From a virus: 43,385 bases of DNA. Positions 25,162 through 31,183 of the stretch are shown piece after piece; positions within the stretch are counted from its first letter, which is position 1, and each line of letters starts with the position of its first letter. Below the pieces are notes generated by a model. It did not search any database. It saw only the letters and a program-made list of their open reading frames with translations, and had not been told where the DNA came from. Position numbers and translations under genes: made by a program. Location of the stretch: IMG/VR virus record IMGVR_UViG_3300032296_000135, positions 1 to 43,385 of that record, one strand, 5' to 3'.

Positions 25162-26514
25162 GTGTACAACCGAGAGAAAATCATCGCCGCGATGCAGGAA
25201 ATCTACGACGAGTCTAAAACTATTAAGCCATACGTCGTGATTGCACAACCTCGTCGCAACTTAGAAGAAACAGCCGCACAGAATTTCGATGGGTATGACG
25301 GTCTGCACGTAGACCTGATGGGCTTCTCACATGGCTTTTGCAATATCGGCGGTGAGAAGGTAGACGTTGCCCGTAACTACCTGATTGAGCAGGCGCTGGA
25401 GTCTGGTGCCAAGTACATGCTCTTTATCGGTGAGGATACGGTTGTTCCTTACGACGCATTCAAGAAGCTGATGCGTACGTCCGAGCAGTATCCTGACGCT
25501 GTGATCACGGGTGTGTACTACATCAAGTGTTCAGACGCGATGATCATGGTGCGTGAGGGTGACTGGATCACAATCCCGAACGTCGATCCGGGGCAGATCA
25601 TTGACGCTTGGCAGACTGGCATGGACATCATGCTAATCCCGATTAAGATCCTGCAAGACATGAAGGCAGAGAACCCTGACTTGCCCTTCTGCTGTATTGG
25701 CAACAACATTAATGACGAGATACCGTTCATTGGTGAGGACAACTTCTTTGTTCACCGTTTGCACAAGCGCGGCACCAAGCTGCTAGTCAATACGGACGTT
25801 CAGTGCCTGCACATGGACTTGGCGACAGGTATGTACACGGCGCATCCGTCGGTGGATTTGAAGAACTACTACACCAACATCCCGCCTACCAGACCGCTGA
25901 CGCTGGATGATAAAGACTTTATTGATCGGCGCTGGGCTGATCGTTTGCCTAAAGGCACTGGCCCCGGTGCTGGATATGCGGCAATCCTTGCTCAGATGCA
26001 GGAGGAAGGCCAGCCTATCCGCTTCAACATGGGTTGCGGTCGTGATCGGTTGGAAGGCTATATGGGTGTCGATATGCACAGCGACACCGACATCAAGATG
26101 GACATCATGGAGCTTGATCTGCCAGAGGGCTGTGCAGATGAGATATTTGGCAGTCATGTGATTGAGCATTTCCCGCAGCATCGAGCGCCGGGCGTATTGG
26201 CTAACTGGCACAAGACGTTGAAAGATGGCGGCAAGCTGGTGCTGGAGACGCCTGACCTTGAGGGGTTGTGCCGAGACTATTTGGAGCAGAGCGGCGCAGA
26301 TCAGCACATGACGGCGATGTGTATTTTTGGGGCGCATGTAGATAGGATTACGCCTGAGACTGAGAAGAACGGTGCGTTGTCTCCTCATCTGTGGGGCTAT
26401 ACCCCTAAGTCATTGGCAGACTTGTGCGCCCATGTGGGATTCAAAGACATCCAGATACTGCCGCCGACTGGGCAGCATCCGGGCAAGAACTTTAGATTGG
26501 AGGCTACAAAATGA
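25162..26514 (+). CDS. Glycosyltransferase-methyltransferase fusion protein
   Basis: The 450-residue protein joins two enzyme-like halves. Residues ~1-250 look like a GT-A glycosyltransferase: VDVARNYLIEQALESGAKYM leads to FIGEDTVVP (Glu91-Asp92) in the place of the metal-binding acidic motif, then ITGVYYIK and FIGEDNFFVHRLHKRGTKLL. Residues ~285-445 are a class I SAM-dependent methyltransferase: motif I FNMGCGRDRLEGYMGVD (288 onward), the acidic MDIMELDLP, then SHVIEHF and LKDGGKLVLETPDL. I infer modification of a glycan, on host surface, virion or DNA; the target is unknown. Position just after the fibre genes suggests a fibre- or receptor-related target. Start is GTG after AAAGGAGAGA. The end overlaps the next gene by four bases (ATGA). 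Confidence 0.82.
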   Translation: MYNREKIIAAMQEIYDESKTIKPYVVIAQPRRNLEETAAQNFDGYDGLHVDLMGFSHGFCNIGGEKVDVARNYLIEQALESGAKYMLFIGEDTVVPYDAFKKLMRTSEQYPDAVITGVYYIKCSDAMIMVREGDWITIPNVDPGQIIDAWQTGMDIMLIPIKILQDMKAENPDLPFCCIGNNINDEIPFIGEDNFFVHRLHKRGTKLLVNTDVQCLHMDLATGMYTAHPSVDLKNYYTNIPPTRPLTLDDKDFIDRRWADRLPKGTGPGAGYAAILAQMQEEGQPIRFNMGCGRDRLEGYMGVDMHSDTDIKMDIMELDLPEGCADEIFGSHVIEHFPQHRAPGVLANWHKTLKDGGKLVLETPDLEGLCRDYLEQSGADQHMTAMCIFGAHVDRITPETEKNGALSPHLWGYTPKSLADLCAHVGFKDIQILPPTGQHPGKNFRLEATK

Positions 26515-26939
26515 GCATTTCACTTGAGGGCGTTGCGTCTAACCTAGCGGGTGAAGAGCGTGCGCTGGCTTATCTGAAGGTTGAGCATAACGGGCAGACG
26601 TATGACTGGACGCTGTTTATTCCAGCAGGTGCTGACCTGTCGGCTTATATCGCATCCAAAGAGGCGGCGATCTATGCTGACATTGATGCCAAAGAAGCTG
26701 CTTGGGCTGTTGCCCCTAAGACTCGGGAGATTCCTGATCCTATGGGCGGTGAAACGCGGACGGTGGATATTGATAAGTCCGAGGTCGTGCGGCCTGACAA
26801 CCCTGACTACTACGCTCTGCGTCGTGCCGAGTATCCATCTTTGGCTGACCAGTTGGATGCGATGTGGAAGGGTGGCGAGGCGGCGACTGCTATGACAGCC
26901 AAGATTGCTGAGGTTAAAGCTAAGTATCCGAAGACATGA
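26511..26939 (+). CDS. Putative tail assembly protein, XkdW-like C-terminus
   Basis: The 142-residue protein has an N-terminal beta-rich part (ALAYLKVEHNGQTYDWTLFI), a central linker, and a C-terminal helix with YPSLADQLDAMWKGG. The pattern Y-P-S/P-x-x-D-Q-L-D-x-x-W/Y recurs in phage tail-region proteins such as XkdW. These often lie beside fibre genes and may act as assembly helpers, but this is not proven here. It is coupled by ATGA overlaps to both neighbours. No signal peptide or membrane segment is visible. Confidence 0.68.
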   Translation: MSISLEGVASNLAGEERALAYLKVEHNGQTYDWTLFIPAGADLSAYIASKEAAIYADIDAKEAAWAVAPKTREIPDPMGGETRTVDIDKSEVVRPDNPDYYALRRAEYPSLADQLDAMWKGGEAATAMTAKIAEVKAKYPKT

Positions 26940-27205
26940 AGCTGCTAAAGGAGCACGCTAATAAGATCGTGAACATTGAGCATTCCCCGGTAGTCGTGAT
27001 TCCTGCCGGGGAATTTTCGCAAGGAGATGCTCTGATTCTCTTTAACAACAGAGATGAGTTTGGAACAATCCAGTGCGAAGTGCAGAATAGTTATCGGTCT
27101 GGCTATACGGTGAAGTCTACGATGATTGAGTTCCCGCCGAGGTGCATGATGAATGCGGTTTTCATTGATGCGGATACGGTGGTGTTTATGAGAGGTCTAG
27201 CATGA
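26936..27205 (+). CDS. Stand-alone copy of a fibre C-terminal module
   Basis: The 89-residue protein is beta-rich. From residue ~18 it runs parallel to the last ~68 residues of the fibre protein at 18615: VVIPAGEFSQGDALILFNNR against SITIPDATFSAGDAVIIFNN, followed in both by a Thr/Ile strand pair, a short T-M segment and a final strand with V-F or C-V. I infer a fibre tip or a small capping protein that became a separate gene, or the reverse. It has four-base overlaps with both neighbours. Confidence 0.65.
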   Translation: MKLLKEHANKIVNIEHSPVVVIPAGEFSQGDALILFNNRDEFGTIQCEVQNSYRSGYTVKSTMIEFPPRCMMNAVFIDADTVVFMRGLA

Positions 27206-27312
27206 GCGGGATTGTGTTGATGTTCTTTGGTGGTTCTGGCGCTGCGGCTGGGGTTGTCTCTGATGGCACATTTTCGGGTGCGCCACTGTCGGACATATCT
27301 TTTGGCGGATAG
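27202..27312 (+). CDS. Very small hypothetical protein, 36 aa
   Basis: A 36-codon frame starts in an ATGA overlap with the preceding gene and ends eight bases before the GTG of the next. The peptide is hydrophobic at first (SGIVLMFFGGSGAAAGVVSD) and Gly/Ser-rich after. The strongest support is the coupling overlap and the fact that it fills the gap exactly. No family is recognised. It could be a membrane peptide of the lysis cassette, but this is a guess. Confidence 0.42.
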   Translation: MSGIVLMFFGGSGAAAGVVSDGTFSGAPLSDISFGG

Positions 27313-27319
27313 TTAGGAT

Positions 27320-28006
27320 GTGGATCCGCTAACTCTTTTAGCTGCGGCGAACGCGGCTGTAGCAGCAGTTAAGAAGGGGTGTGAGCTTTACAAAGAGATT
27401 AAAGGCGCAGCGGGCGAGGTCAAGGAAGTACTAGATGATCTGAAGGAGCAGTACAACAAGATCGTCGATCCGACGCCAGTACAGAAGCAGCAGTACCACG
27501 CAGAAGTCCAGCGTGTGCAGGAGATAGCCAAGGCTGACCCTAACGATGTGTTTACGGACATCGGTAACCAGCTAGGCGCGTTGATGGATGCGTATGACGC
27601 TATCAGCAAGCTGTTCTTAAAAGAGCAGTTGGAGGCCAAGCAGGTCTACAGAGGTGAAGAAAGTATTGGCAGGCGGGCATTAAAGCGCATCCTGATTACG
27701 TCAAGGCTAGATGCGATGCTGACTGAGATACGCGAAACCATGGTGTATCGCAGCCCGCCGGAATTATCTGGACTCTGGGGCAAGTTTGAGGAGATGTGGC
27801 AGCGGATCGTCAAAGAGCAGGAAGAGGCTCACGCAGAGGAACTTAGGCTGGCACAGATAGCATCATGGCGACGCAGAAGAAGAATAGCGGAAGTCAAAGC
27901 AAAAGCGGCTTGGGTGTCGGCAACGGTATTCGTAATTATATGGGCAGTGGCTCTAATGTTTCTGACGACAAGAAGCGCGATGATGAGAACGTCCCTTGGT
28001 CACTAA
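27320..28006 (+). CDS. Membrane-anchored protein of the lysis region
   Basis: The 228-residue protein has an Ala-rich N-terminus (DPLTLLAAANAAVAAVKKGC), long charged helices (residues 20-180), a basic stretch RRRRR near 186 and a single membrane segment near the C-terminus (WVSATVFVIIWAVALMFLTT). I recall similar proteins before holin genes in freshwater phages, without known role. The arrangement of coiled coil and C-terminal anchor could suit a lysis regulator. The start is GTG after TTAGGAT. The last ~140 bases are shared with the next gene in another frame. Confidence 0.72.
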   Translation: MDPLTLLAAANAAVAAVKKGCELYKEIKGAAGEVKEVLDDLKEQYNKIVDPTPVQKQQYHAEVQRVQEIAKADPNDVFTDIGNQLGALMDAYDAISKLFLKEQLEAKQVYRGEESIGRRALKRILITSRLDAMLTEIRETMVYRSPPELSGLWGKFEEMWQRIVKEQEEAHAEELRLAQIASWRRRRRIAEVKAKAAWVSATVFVIIWAVALMFLTTRSAMMRTSLGH

Positions 28007-28170
28007 TCGTCACGGTAATGGCTGTCTTGTTGATGTTCTTCGTCATCATGCCGATCCTAGCATTTATGTACTACGACATGTATTACGCCACACAGGCGGC
28101 AGTCCAAGAAGTTAAGAAGATGAAGGAATTGCGGAGAGAGATTTTGGAAGAACGACTCTACGGAAGGTAA
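27865..28170 (+). CDS. Single-span membrane protein overlapping its neighbour
   Basis: The 101-residue protein has a polar, disordered N-terminus (residues 1-42), one strong membrane segment (WSLIVTVMAVLLMFFVIMPI, ~45-68) and a charged C-terminal helix (EVKKMKELRREILEERLYGR). The first 142 bases lie inside the preceding gene in a different frame. A later in-frame ATG at 27940 would still overlap. No clear ribosome site precedes ATG 27865. Its end lies two bases before the holin gene, which supports a real gene in the lysis cassette. The function is unknown. Confidence 0.65.
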   Translation: MATQKKNSGSQSKSGLGVGNGIRNYMGSGSNVSDDKKRDDENVPWSLIVTVMAVLLMFFVIMPILAFMYYDMYYATQAAVQEVKKMKELRREILEERLYGR

Positions 28171-28172
28171 TC

Positions 28173-28685
28173 ATGCTGACTCTCATCTCTACTATTGGCG
28201 GCTATATCGTCGCCCTGTTCCCCAGACTTTTTGACATGCTGCAAGACCGTGCTGACAAGAAGCACGAGCTAGACATCCTGCACATGCAGATGCAGCAGCA
28301 ACTCCGGTTGACGGACAAAGGCTACTCGCCGGCGGATAAGACGGAAGAAGTCCGAGAGAACGATGAGCAGGATCACCAGCAGTACATGGCTCAGATGGGC
28401 ATGATCTACGGCAACCAAGAGAAACTCTTGGAATCCTCGTCCCAGTGGGTCAAAGATATGACCGCCGCTACTCGGCCTTTCGTGACCTTCATCTTCGTGT
28501 TTGAGCTAGTCCTGATCAACCTGCTGACCATGCTGTGGATCTTCCTACACGGCGACAAGGTCACTTCAATCGGTGAGCTGATTCAGATCATGGAGATTGT
28601 GTTCGACGCTGACGAGATGGCGCTCTTAGGAACGATCATCGCTATGTGGTTTGGCTCCCGTGGCAACTCGAAGGCTGGCAAATGA
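28173..28685 (+). CDS. Holin, three-membrane-segment type
   Basis: The 170-residue protein has hydrophobic segments near residues 2-22 (LTLISTIGGYIVALFPRLFD), ~102-128 (TRPFVTFIFVFELVLINLLT) and ~150-163 (ALLGTIIAMWFGSRG), separated by a charged, Gln-rich stretch. This fits the GTA-type three-segment holins, which share the T-R-P motif before the second segment. Holins open the inner membrane at a set time and let lysozyme reach the cell wall. The end overlaps the lysozyme start (ATGA), which supports coupling. Confidence 0.78.
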   Translation: MLTLISTIGGYIVALFPRLFDMLQDRADKKHELDILHMQMQQQLRLTDKGYSPADKTEEVRENDEQDHQQYMAQMGMIYGNQEKLLESSSQWVKDMTAATRPFVTFIFVFELVLINLLTMLWIFLHGDKVTSIGELIQIMEIVFDADEMALLGTIIAMWFGSRGNSKAGK

Positions 28686-29167
28686 AACTGCCGGTTGCCA
28701 CAATTGCAATGATCAAGCACCACGAGGGGGTAAGATACAAGCCCTACAAGTGTCCGGCTAAGTTGTGGACTATCGGGGTGGGGCATGTGCTCTACCCTGA
28801 GCAGGGCAAGATGCCAATTGATCAACGAGATAAGTTTGCCCTAAAAGCAGAGGACTCCCGTGTATTTAGCAAAGACGAAGTGGATACGATCCTTGAGAAA
28901 GACCTACAGCGCTTTGTCGCTGGTGTTCTTCGTTACTGCCCTGACCATCTTAACGAAAATCGCTTGGGGGCGTTGGTCAGCTTTGCATTCAATGTTGGGC
29001 TAGGCACCCTCCAGAGATCTACCCTGCGGCAGAAGCACAATCGCGGCGACTTTGAGGGGGTCAAGCAGGAGTTCCTGAAGTTCACCAAGGCTGGCGGCAA
29101 AGTCTTGCCGGGTCTGGTGAAGCGCCGGAATGATGAGATTTCCCTGTACTTCGCGGAGCCCAAGTGA
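28682..29167 (+). CDS. Endolysin, GH24 lysozyme with E-C-T active site
   Basis: The 161-residue protein is a T4-type lysozyme that cleaves the glycan of peptidoglycan. The catalytic region reads HHEGVRYKPYKCPAKLWTIG: Glu15 is present and Thr30 is at the expected +15 position, but the +9 position, Asp20 in T4, is Cys24. ALVSFAFNVGLGTL and LVKRRNDEISLY are further GH24 hallmarks. There is no signal peptide, so release depends on the holin. ATG 28682 overlaps the holin stop (ATGA); an in-frame ATG at 28646 lies inside the holin gene and is unlikely. The stop overlaps the spanin start (GTGA). Confidence 0.9.
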   Translation: MKLPVATIAMIKHHEGVRYKPYKCPAKLWTIGVGHVLYPEQGKMPIDQRDKFALKAEDSRVFSKDEVDTILEKDLQRFVAGVLRYCPDHLNENRLGALVSFAFNVGLGTLQRSTLRQKHNRGDFEGVKQEFLKFTKAGGKVLPGLVKRRNDEISLYFAEPK

Positions 29168-29637
29168 ACCCATATCTAGTTTTGGTAGGTGTAGCCGCTG
29201 TCAGCATCTTTGGCGGGCTTTCTTACTACAAGGGCTATGAAGGCGGTCAGGAGGCCGTACAGCAGGCTTGGGACAAAGAGAAGGCTGAGACAGCCGCTGC
29301 TTACAATAAACTGCTTCAGGAGGCTGTAGAGCGCCAGCAGCAGCTTCAGATGGGTGCGGACAAACTAAGACAGGAGAAGACCCGTGAAACGCGTGATTTG
29401 CTTGCTCGGAATACCGCTTTGGCTAACAGCTTGCGCGACCGCCAAACCCGTCCCTCCAGTGCCGTGTCCAGTGCCACCAGTGCTGGATCAAGTGCCTGTA
29501 CCGGAAAAGAGCTTTACCGAGAGGATAGCGAATTTCTTGTCCGGCTCGGTCGAGAAGGGGATGAGCTCAGGATCGCCCTCAAGCAGTGCTACGCCCAGTA
29601 CAACCAAGTAAGGGAGTCCTATGAGCAGCGCCGTTAA
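29164..29637 (+). CDS. Rz: Rz-like inner-membrane spanin
   Basis: The 157-residue protein has an N-terminal membrane anchor (YLVLVGVAAVSIFGGLSYYK) followed by a long periplasmic coiled coil (residues ~27-95) and a Ser/Thr-rich linker. This is the build of Rz i-spanins, which join with Rz1 to fuse the two membranes at the last step of lysis in Gram-negative hosts. The start is GTG in a GTGA overlap with lysozyme. The Rz1 gene lies inside it in another frame, as in lambda. The Ser/Thr/Ala-rich linker (~98-112) is where the Rz1 Pro-rich region is encoded in the other frame. Confidence 0.85.
   Translation: MNPYLVLVGVAAVSIFGGLSYYKGYEGGQEAVQQAWDKEKAETAAAYNKLLQEAVERQQQLQMGADKLRQEKTRETRDLLARNTALANSLRDRQTRPSSAVSSATSAGSSACTGKELYREDSEFLVRLGREGDELRIALKQCYAQYNQVRESYEQRR
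29372..29376 (+). promoter_or_regulatory. Ribosome binding site of nested Rz1
   Basis: AGGAG lies seven bases before the GTG start of Rz1 and inside the Rz coding frame, which supports separate translation of the nested lipoprotein. Confidence 0.65.
29384..29611 (+). CDS. Rz1: Rz1-like outer-membrane lipoprotein spanin, nested in Rz
   Basis: The 75-residue protein lies wholly inside Rz in another frame and starts with GTG. A short signal sequence ends in the lipobox LTAC with Cys17 as the lipidated residue. A Pro-rich stretch follows (KPVPPVPCPVPPVLDQVPVP), typical of Rz1. The mature protein would be anchored in the outer membrane and bind the end of Rz. Together they imply a host with an outer membrane. 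The nested layout and the lipobox make the call strong. Confidence 0.86.
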   Translation: MKRVICLLGIPLWLTACATAKPVPPVPCPVPPVLDQVPVPEKSFTERIANFLSGSVEKGMSSGSPSSSATPSTTK

Positions 29638-30013
29638 GTCAGATCCGGCTAAATGGAAGCGCATTGTTGCTTCTGTGAAAGCCTCTGGGAAGGGTGGATC
29701 TCCGGGGCAGTGGAGCGCCCGGAAGGCTCAATTAGCAACTCAGAAATATAAAGGTGCCGGAGGGGGTTACAAAGGCCCAAAAAAGGCAGATAATTCACTT
29801 GCAAAGTGGACAAAAGAAGACTGGGGTACGAAGTCTGGCAAACCGTCCACACAAGGTTCTGAGGCGACTGGCGAAAGATATTTGCCGAAGCAAGCCCGAG
29901 AAAAATTAACTCCTGCCGAGTACGGTGCTACGACCCGTGCCAAGAGAGAGGGTACTAAACAAGGCAAACAATTCGTCCCGCAGCCTGAATCTATCAAGAA
30001 AAAGGTGTGGTAA
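29621..30013 (+). CDS. DUF5872-like basic protein
   Basis: The 130-residue protein is rich in Lys and Gly. GKGGSPGQWSARKAQLATQK, then GAGGGYKGPK, and later WTKEDWGTKSGKPS, ERYLPKQAREKLTPAEY and TTRAKREGTKQGK match the pattern of DUF5872, a family known from phages and large viruses but without a known role. The composition suggests nucleic-acid binding or a packaged virion protein. The start lies inside the end of Rz (17-base overlap) and the stop overlaps the HNH gene start (TAATG). Confidence 0.78.
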   Translation: MSSAVKSDPAKWKRIVASVKASGKGGSPGQWSARKAQLATQKYKGAGGGYKGPKKADNSLAKWTKEDWGTKSGKPSTQGSEATGERYLPKQAREKLTPAEYGATTRAKREGTKQGKQFVPQPESIKKKVW

Positions 30014-30564
30014 TGACGACTGCCGCTGTATCAAAAAATGGGTTATTGGAAGGTTTCCATAAACACCACATAATTCCAAAACATCTTGGGGGCACTGATG
30101 ACCCCTCAAACTTGGTCGTTCTCCATCCGTATGACCATGCCATCGCTCACTTTGTCCGCTGGAAAATGTTTAAAACAGACGGGGATGCTTGGGCGTTTAA
30201 TCGTTTGAAGACTTGGCTAGATAACGGCGCTTCATCCGCTAAAGGTATGCGGCATTCTGAAAGCACAAAAGCCAAAATTTCCGCCGCAAAAAAAGGTAAG
30301 CCAAGCAATCGAAAAGGTGCAAAGCATACCGAAGAAACGATACAAAAAATGCGTGAGTCCCATCTTGGGCAGAAGGCTTGGAACGCTGGCTTGGTTGGCG
30401 CTCAAGTAGCTTGGAACAAAGGTGTTCAAGGCGCTCAAACGGCTTGGAATAAAGGTTTAAAAGGCGTCGTCAAATGGGATGATGAGGCAAAAGCCAAACA
30501 CTCAGAGAAGATAAAAAAGGTTTGGGAAAAACGTAAACAGGAGGCCGTATGCCAGCCGCTGTGA
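30013..30564 (+). CDS. HNH homing endonuclease with NUMOD3 repeats
   Basis: The 183-residue protein has an HNH nuclease core: HHIIPKHLGG (His18, His19), SNLVVLHPYDHAIAH with Asn33 and His42. NUMOD3-type DNA-binding repeats follow near residues 79-120 (HSESTKAKISAAKKGKP; HTEETIQKMRESHLGQ), then three W-N-x-G units (residues ~123-150). This is the layout of free-standing homing endonucleases that cut intron- or gene-free alleles and spread. The gene is AT-richer than its neighbours. It overlaps the next gene by 16 bases and contains that gene's ribosome site. ATG 30013 in a TAATG overlap is preferred to GTG 30007. Confidence 0.88.
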   Translation: MTTAAVSKNGLLEGFHKHHIIPKHLGGTDDPSNLVVLHPYDHAIAHFVRWKMFKTDGDAWAFNRLKTWLDNGASSAKGMRHSESTKAKISAAKKGKPSNRKGAKHTEETIQKMRESHLGQKAWNAGLVGAQVAWNKGVQGAQTAWNKGLKGVVKWDDEAKAKHSEKIKKVWEKRKQEAVCQPL

Positions 30565-31181
30565 TGACATACGATAGCTTGGTTGCTGATATATCAAGCT
30601 ATTTGGAGCGTACCGATCAGGCGACGCTAGAAAAGATTCCTACGTTCATCATGCTCGCCGAGCAAGTGATCGCTGCTGAGATCAAGTTTCTTGGCAACCT
30701 TACCCCTATGCAGTCTAACCTTGTGACAGGTCAAGCGGTGGTAGATAAGCCTGCCCGCTGGCACAAGACTGTGTCGATGAATGTTACCGTCGGTGGTGTC
30801 AGACAGCCTGTATTCCTGCGTAAATACGAGTACCTGCGGGAGTATTGGCCTGATCCTACCCAGACCGACCCACCGAAGTTCTACGCTGATTACGACTACA
30901 CCCACTGGCTGATCGCCCCTACCCCGGACGATGACTATGCCTTTGAGGTGCTGTACTACGAGCGCATCCAGCCTTTGGATTCGTCCAACCAAACTAACTG
31001 GTTCACCATCTACGCCCCACAGGCGCTGCTGTACGGCACTCTGCTACAGGCTATGCCGTTCTTGAAGAACGATGAGCGCATACCGATGTGGCAGGCTCAG
31101 TACGACAAGATCATGCAGGTACTGAAAGCCGAAGACATCCAGCGGATGGGTGATCGTCAAGCCATTGCATTGGATAGCTAA
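30549..31181 (+). CDS. Head-tail adaptor, tail-tubular-A-like
   Basis: The 210-residue protein has an N-terminal helical region (TYDSLVADISSYLERTDQAT, then IPTFIMLAEQVIAAEI), a beta region with VFLRKYEYLREYWPDP and a C-terminal YAPQALLYGTLLQAMPFLKN. This pattern belongs to adaptor proteins that join portal and tail nozzle in short-tailed phages. A separate gp4-like adaptor exists at 14920, so the two may form successive rings. AGGAGG at 30539-30544, inside the HNH gene, is four bases before ATG 30549; the in-frame ATG 30564 is too far. Confidence 0.76.
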   Translation: MPAAVMTYDSLVADISSYLERTDQATLEKIPTFIMLAEQVIAAEIKFLGNLTPMQSNLVTGQAVVDKPARWHKTVSMNVTVGGVRQPVFLRKYEYLREYWPDPTQTDPPKFYADYDYTHWLIAPTPDDDYAFEVLYYERIQPLDSSNQTNWFTIYAPQALLYGTLLQAMPFLKNDERIPMWQAQYDKIMQVLKAEDIQRMGDRQAIALDS

Positions 31182-31183
31182 CT

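Noticed and set aside
28646-28681. Upstream in-frame ATG of the lysozyme gene.
   Set aside because: It lies within the holin coding sequence without a ribosome site; ATG 28682 in the ATGA overlap gives the usual GH24 N-terminus.
28173-28685. The GTA-type holin as a hint that the window is a gene transfer agent.
   Set aside because: The rest of the layout (gp4- and gp10-like proteins, ejection proteins, homing nucleases, no tape measure) is that of a short-tailed phage; the holin type alone is not diagnostic.
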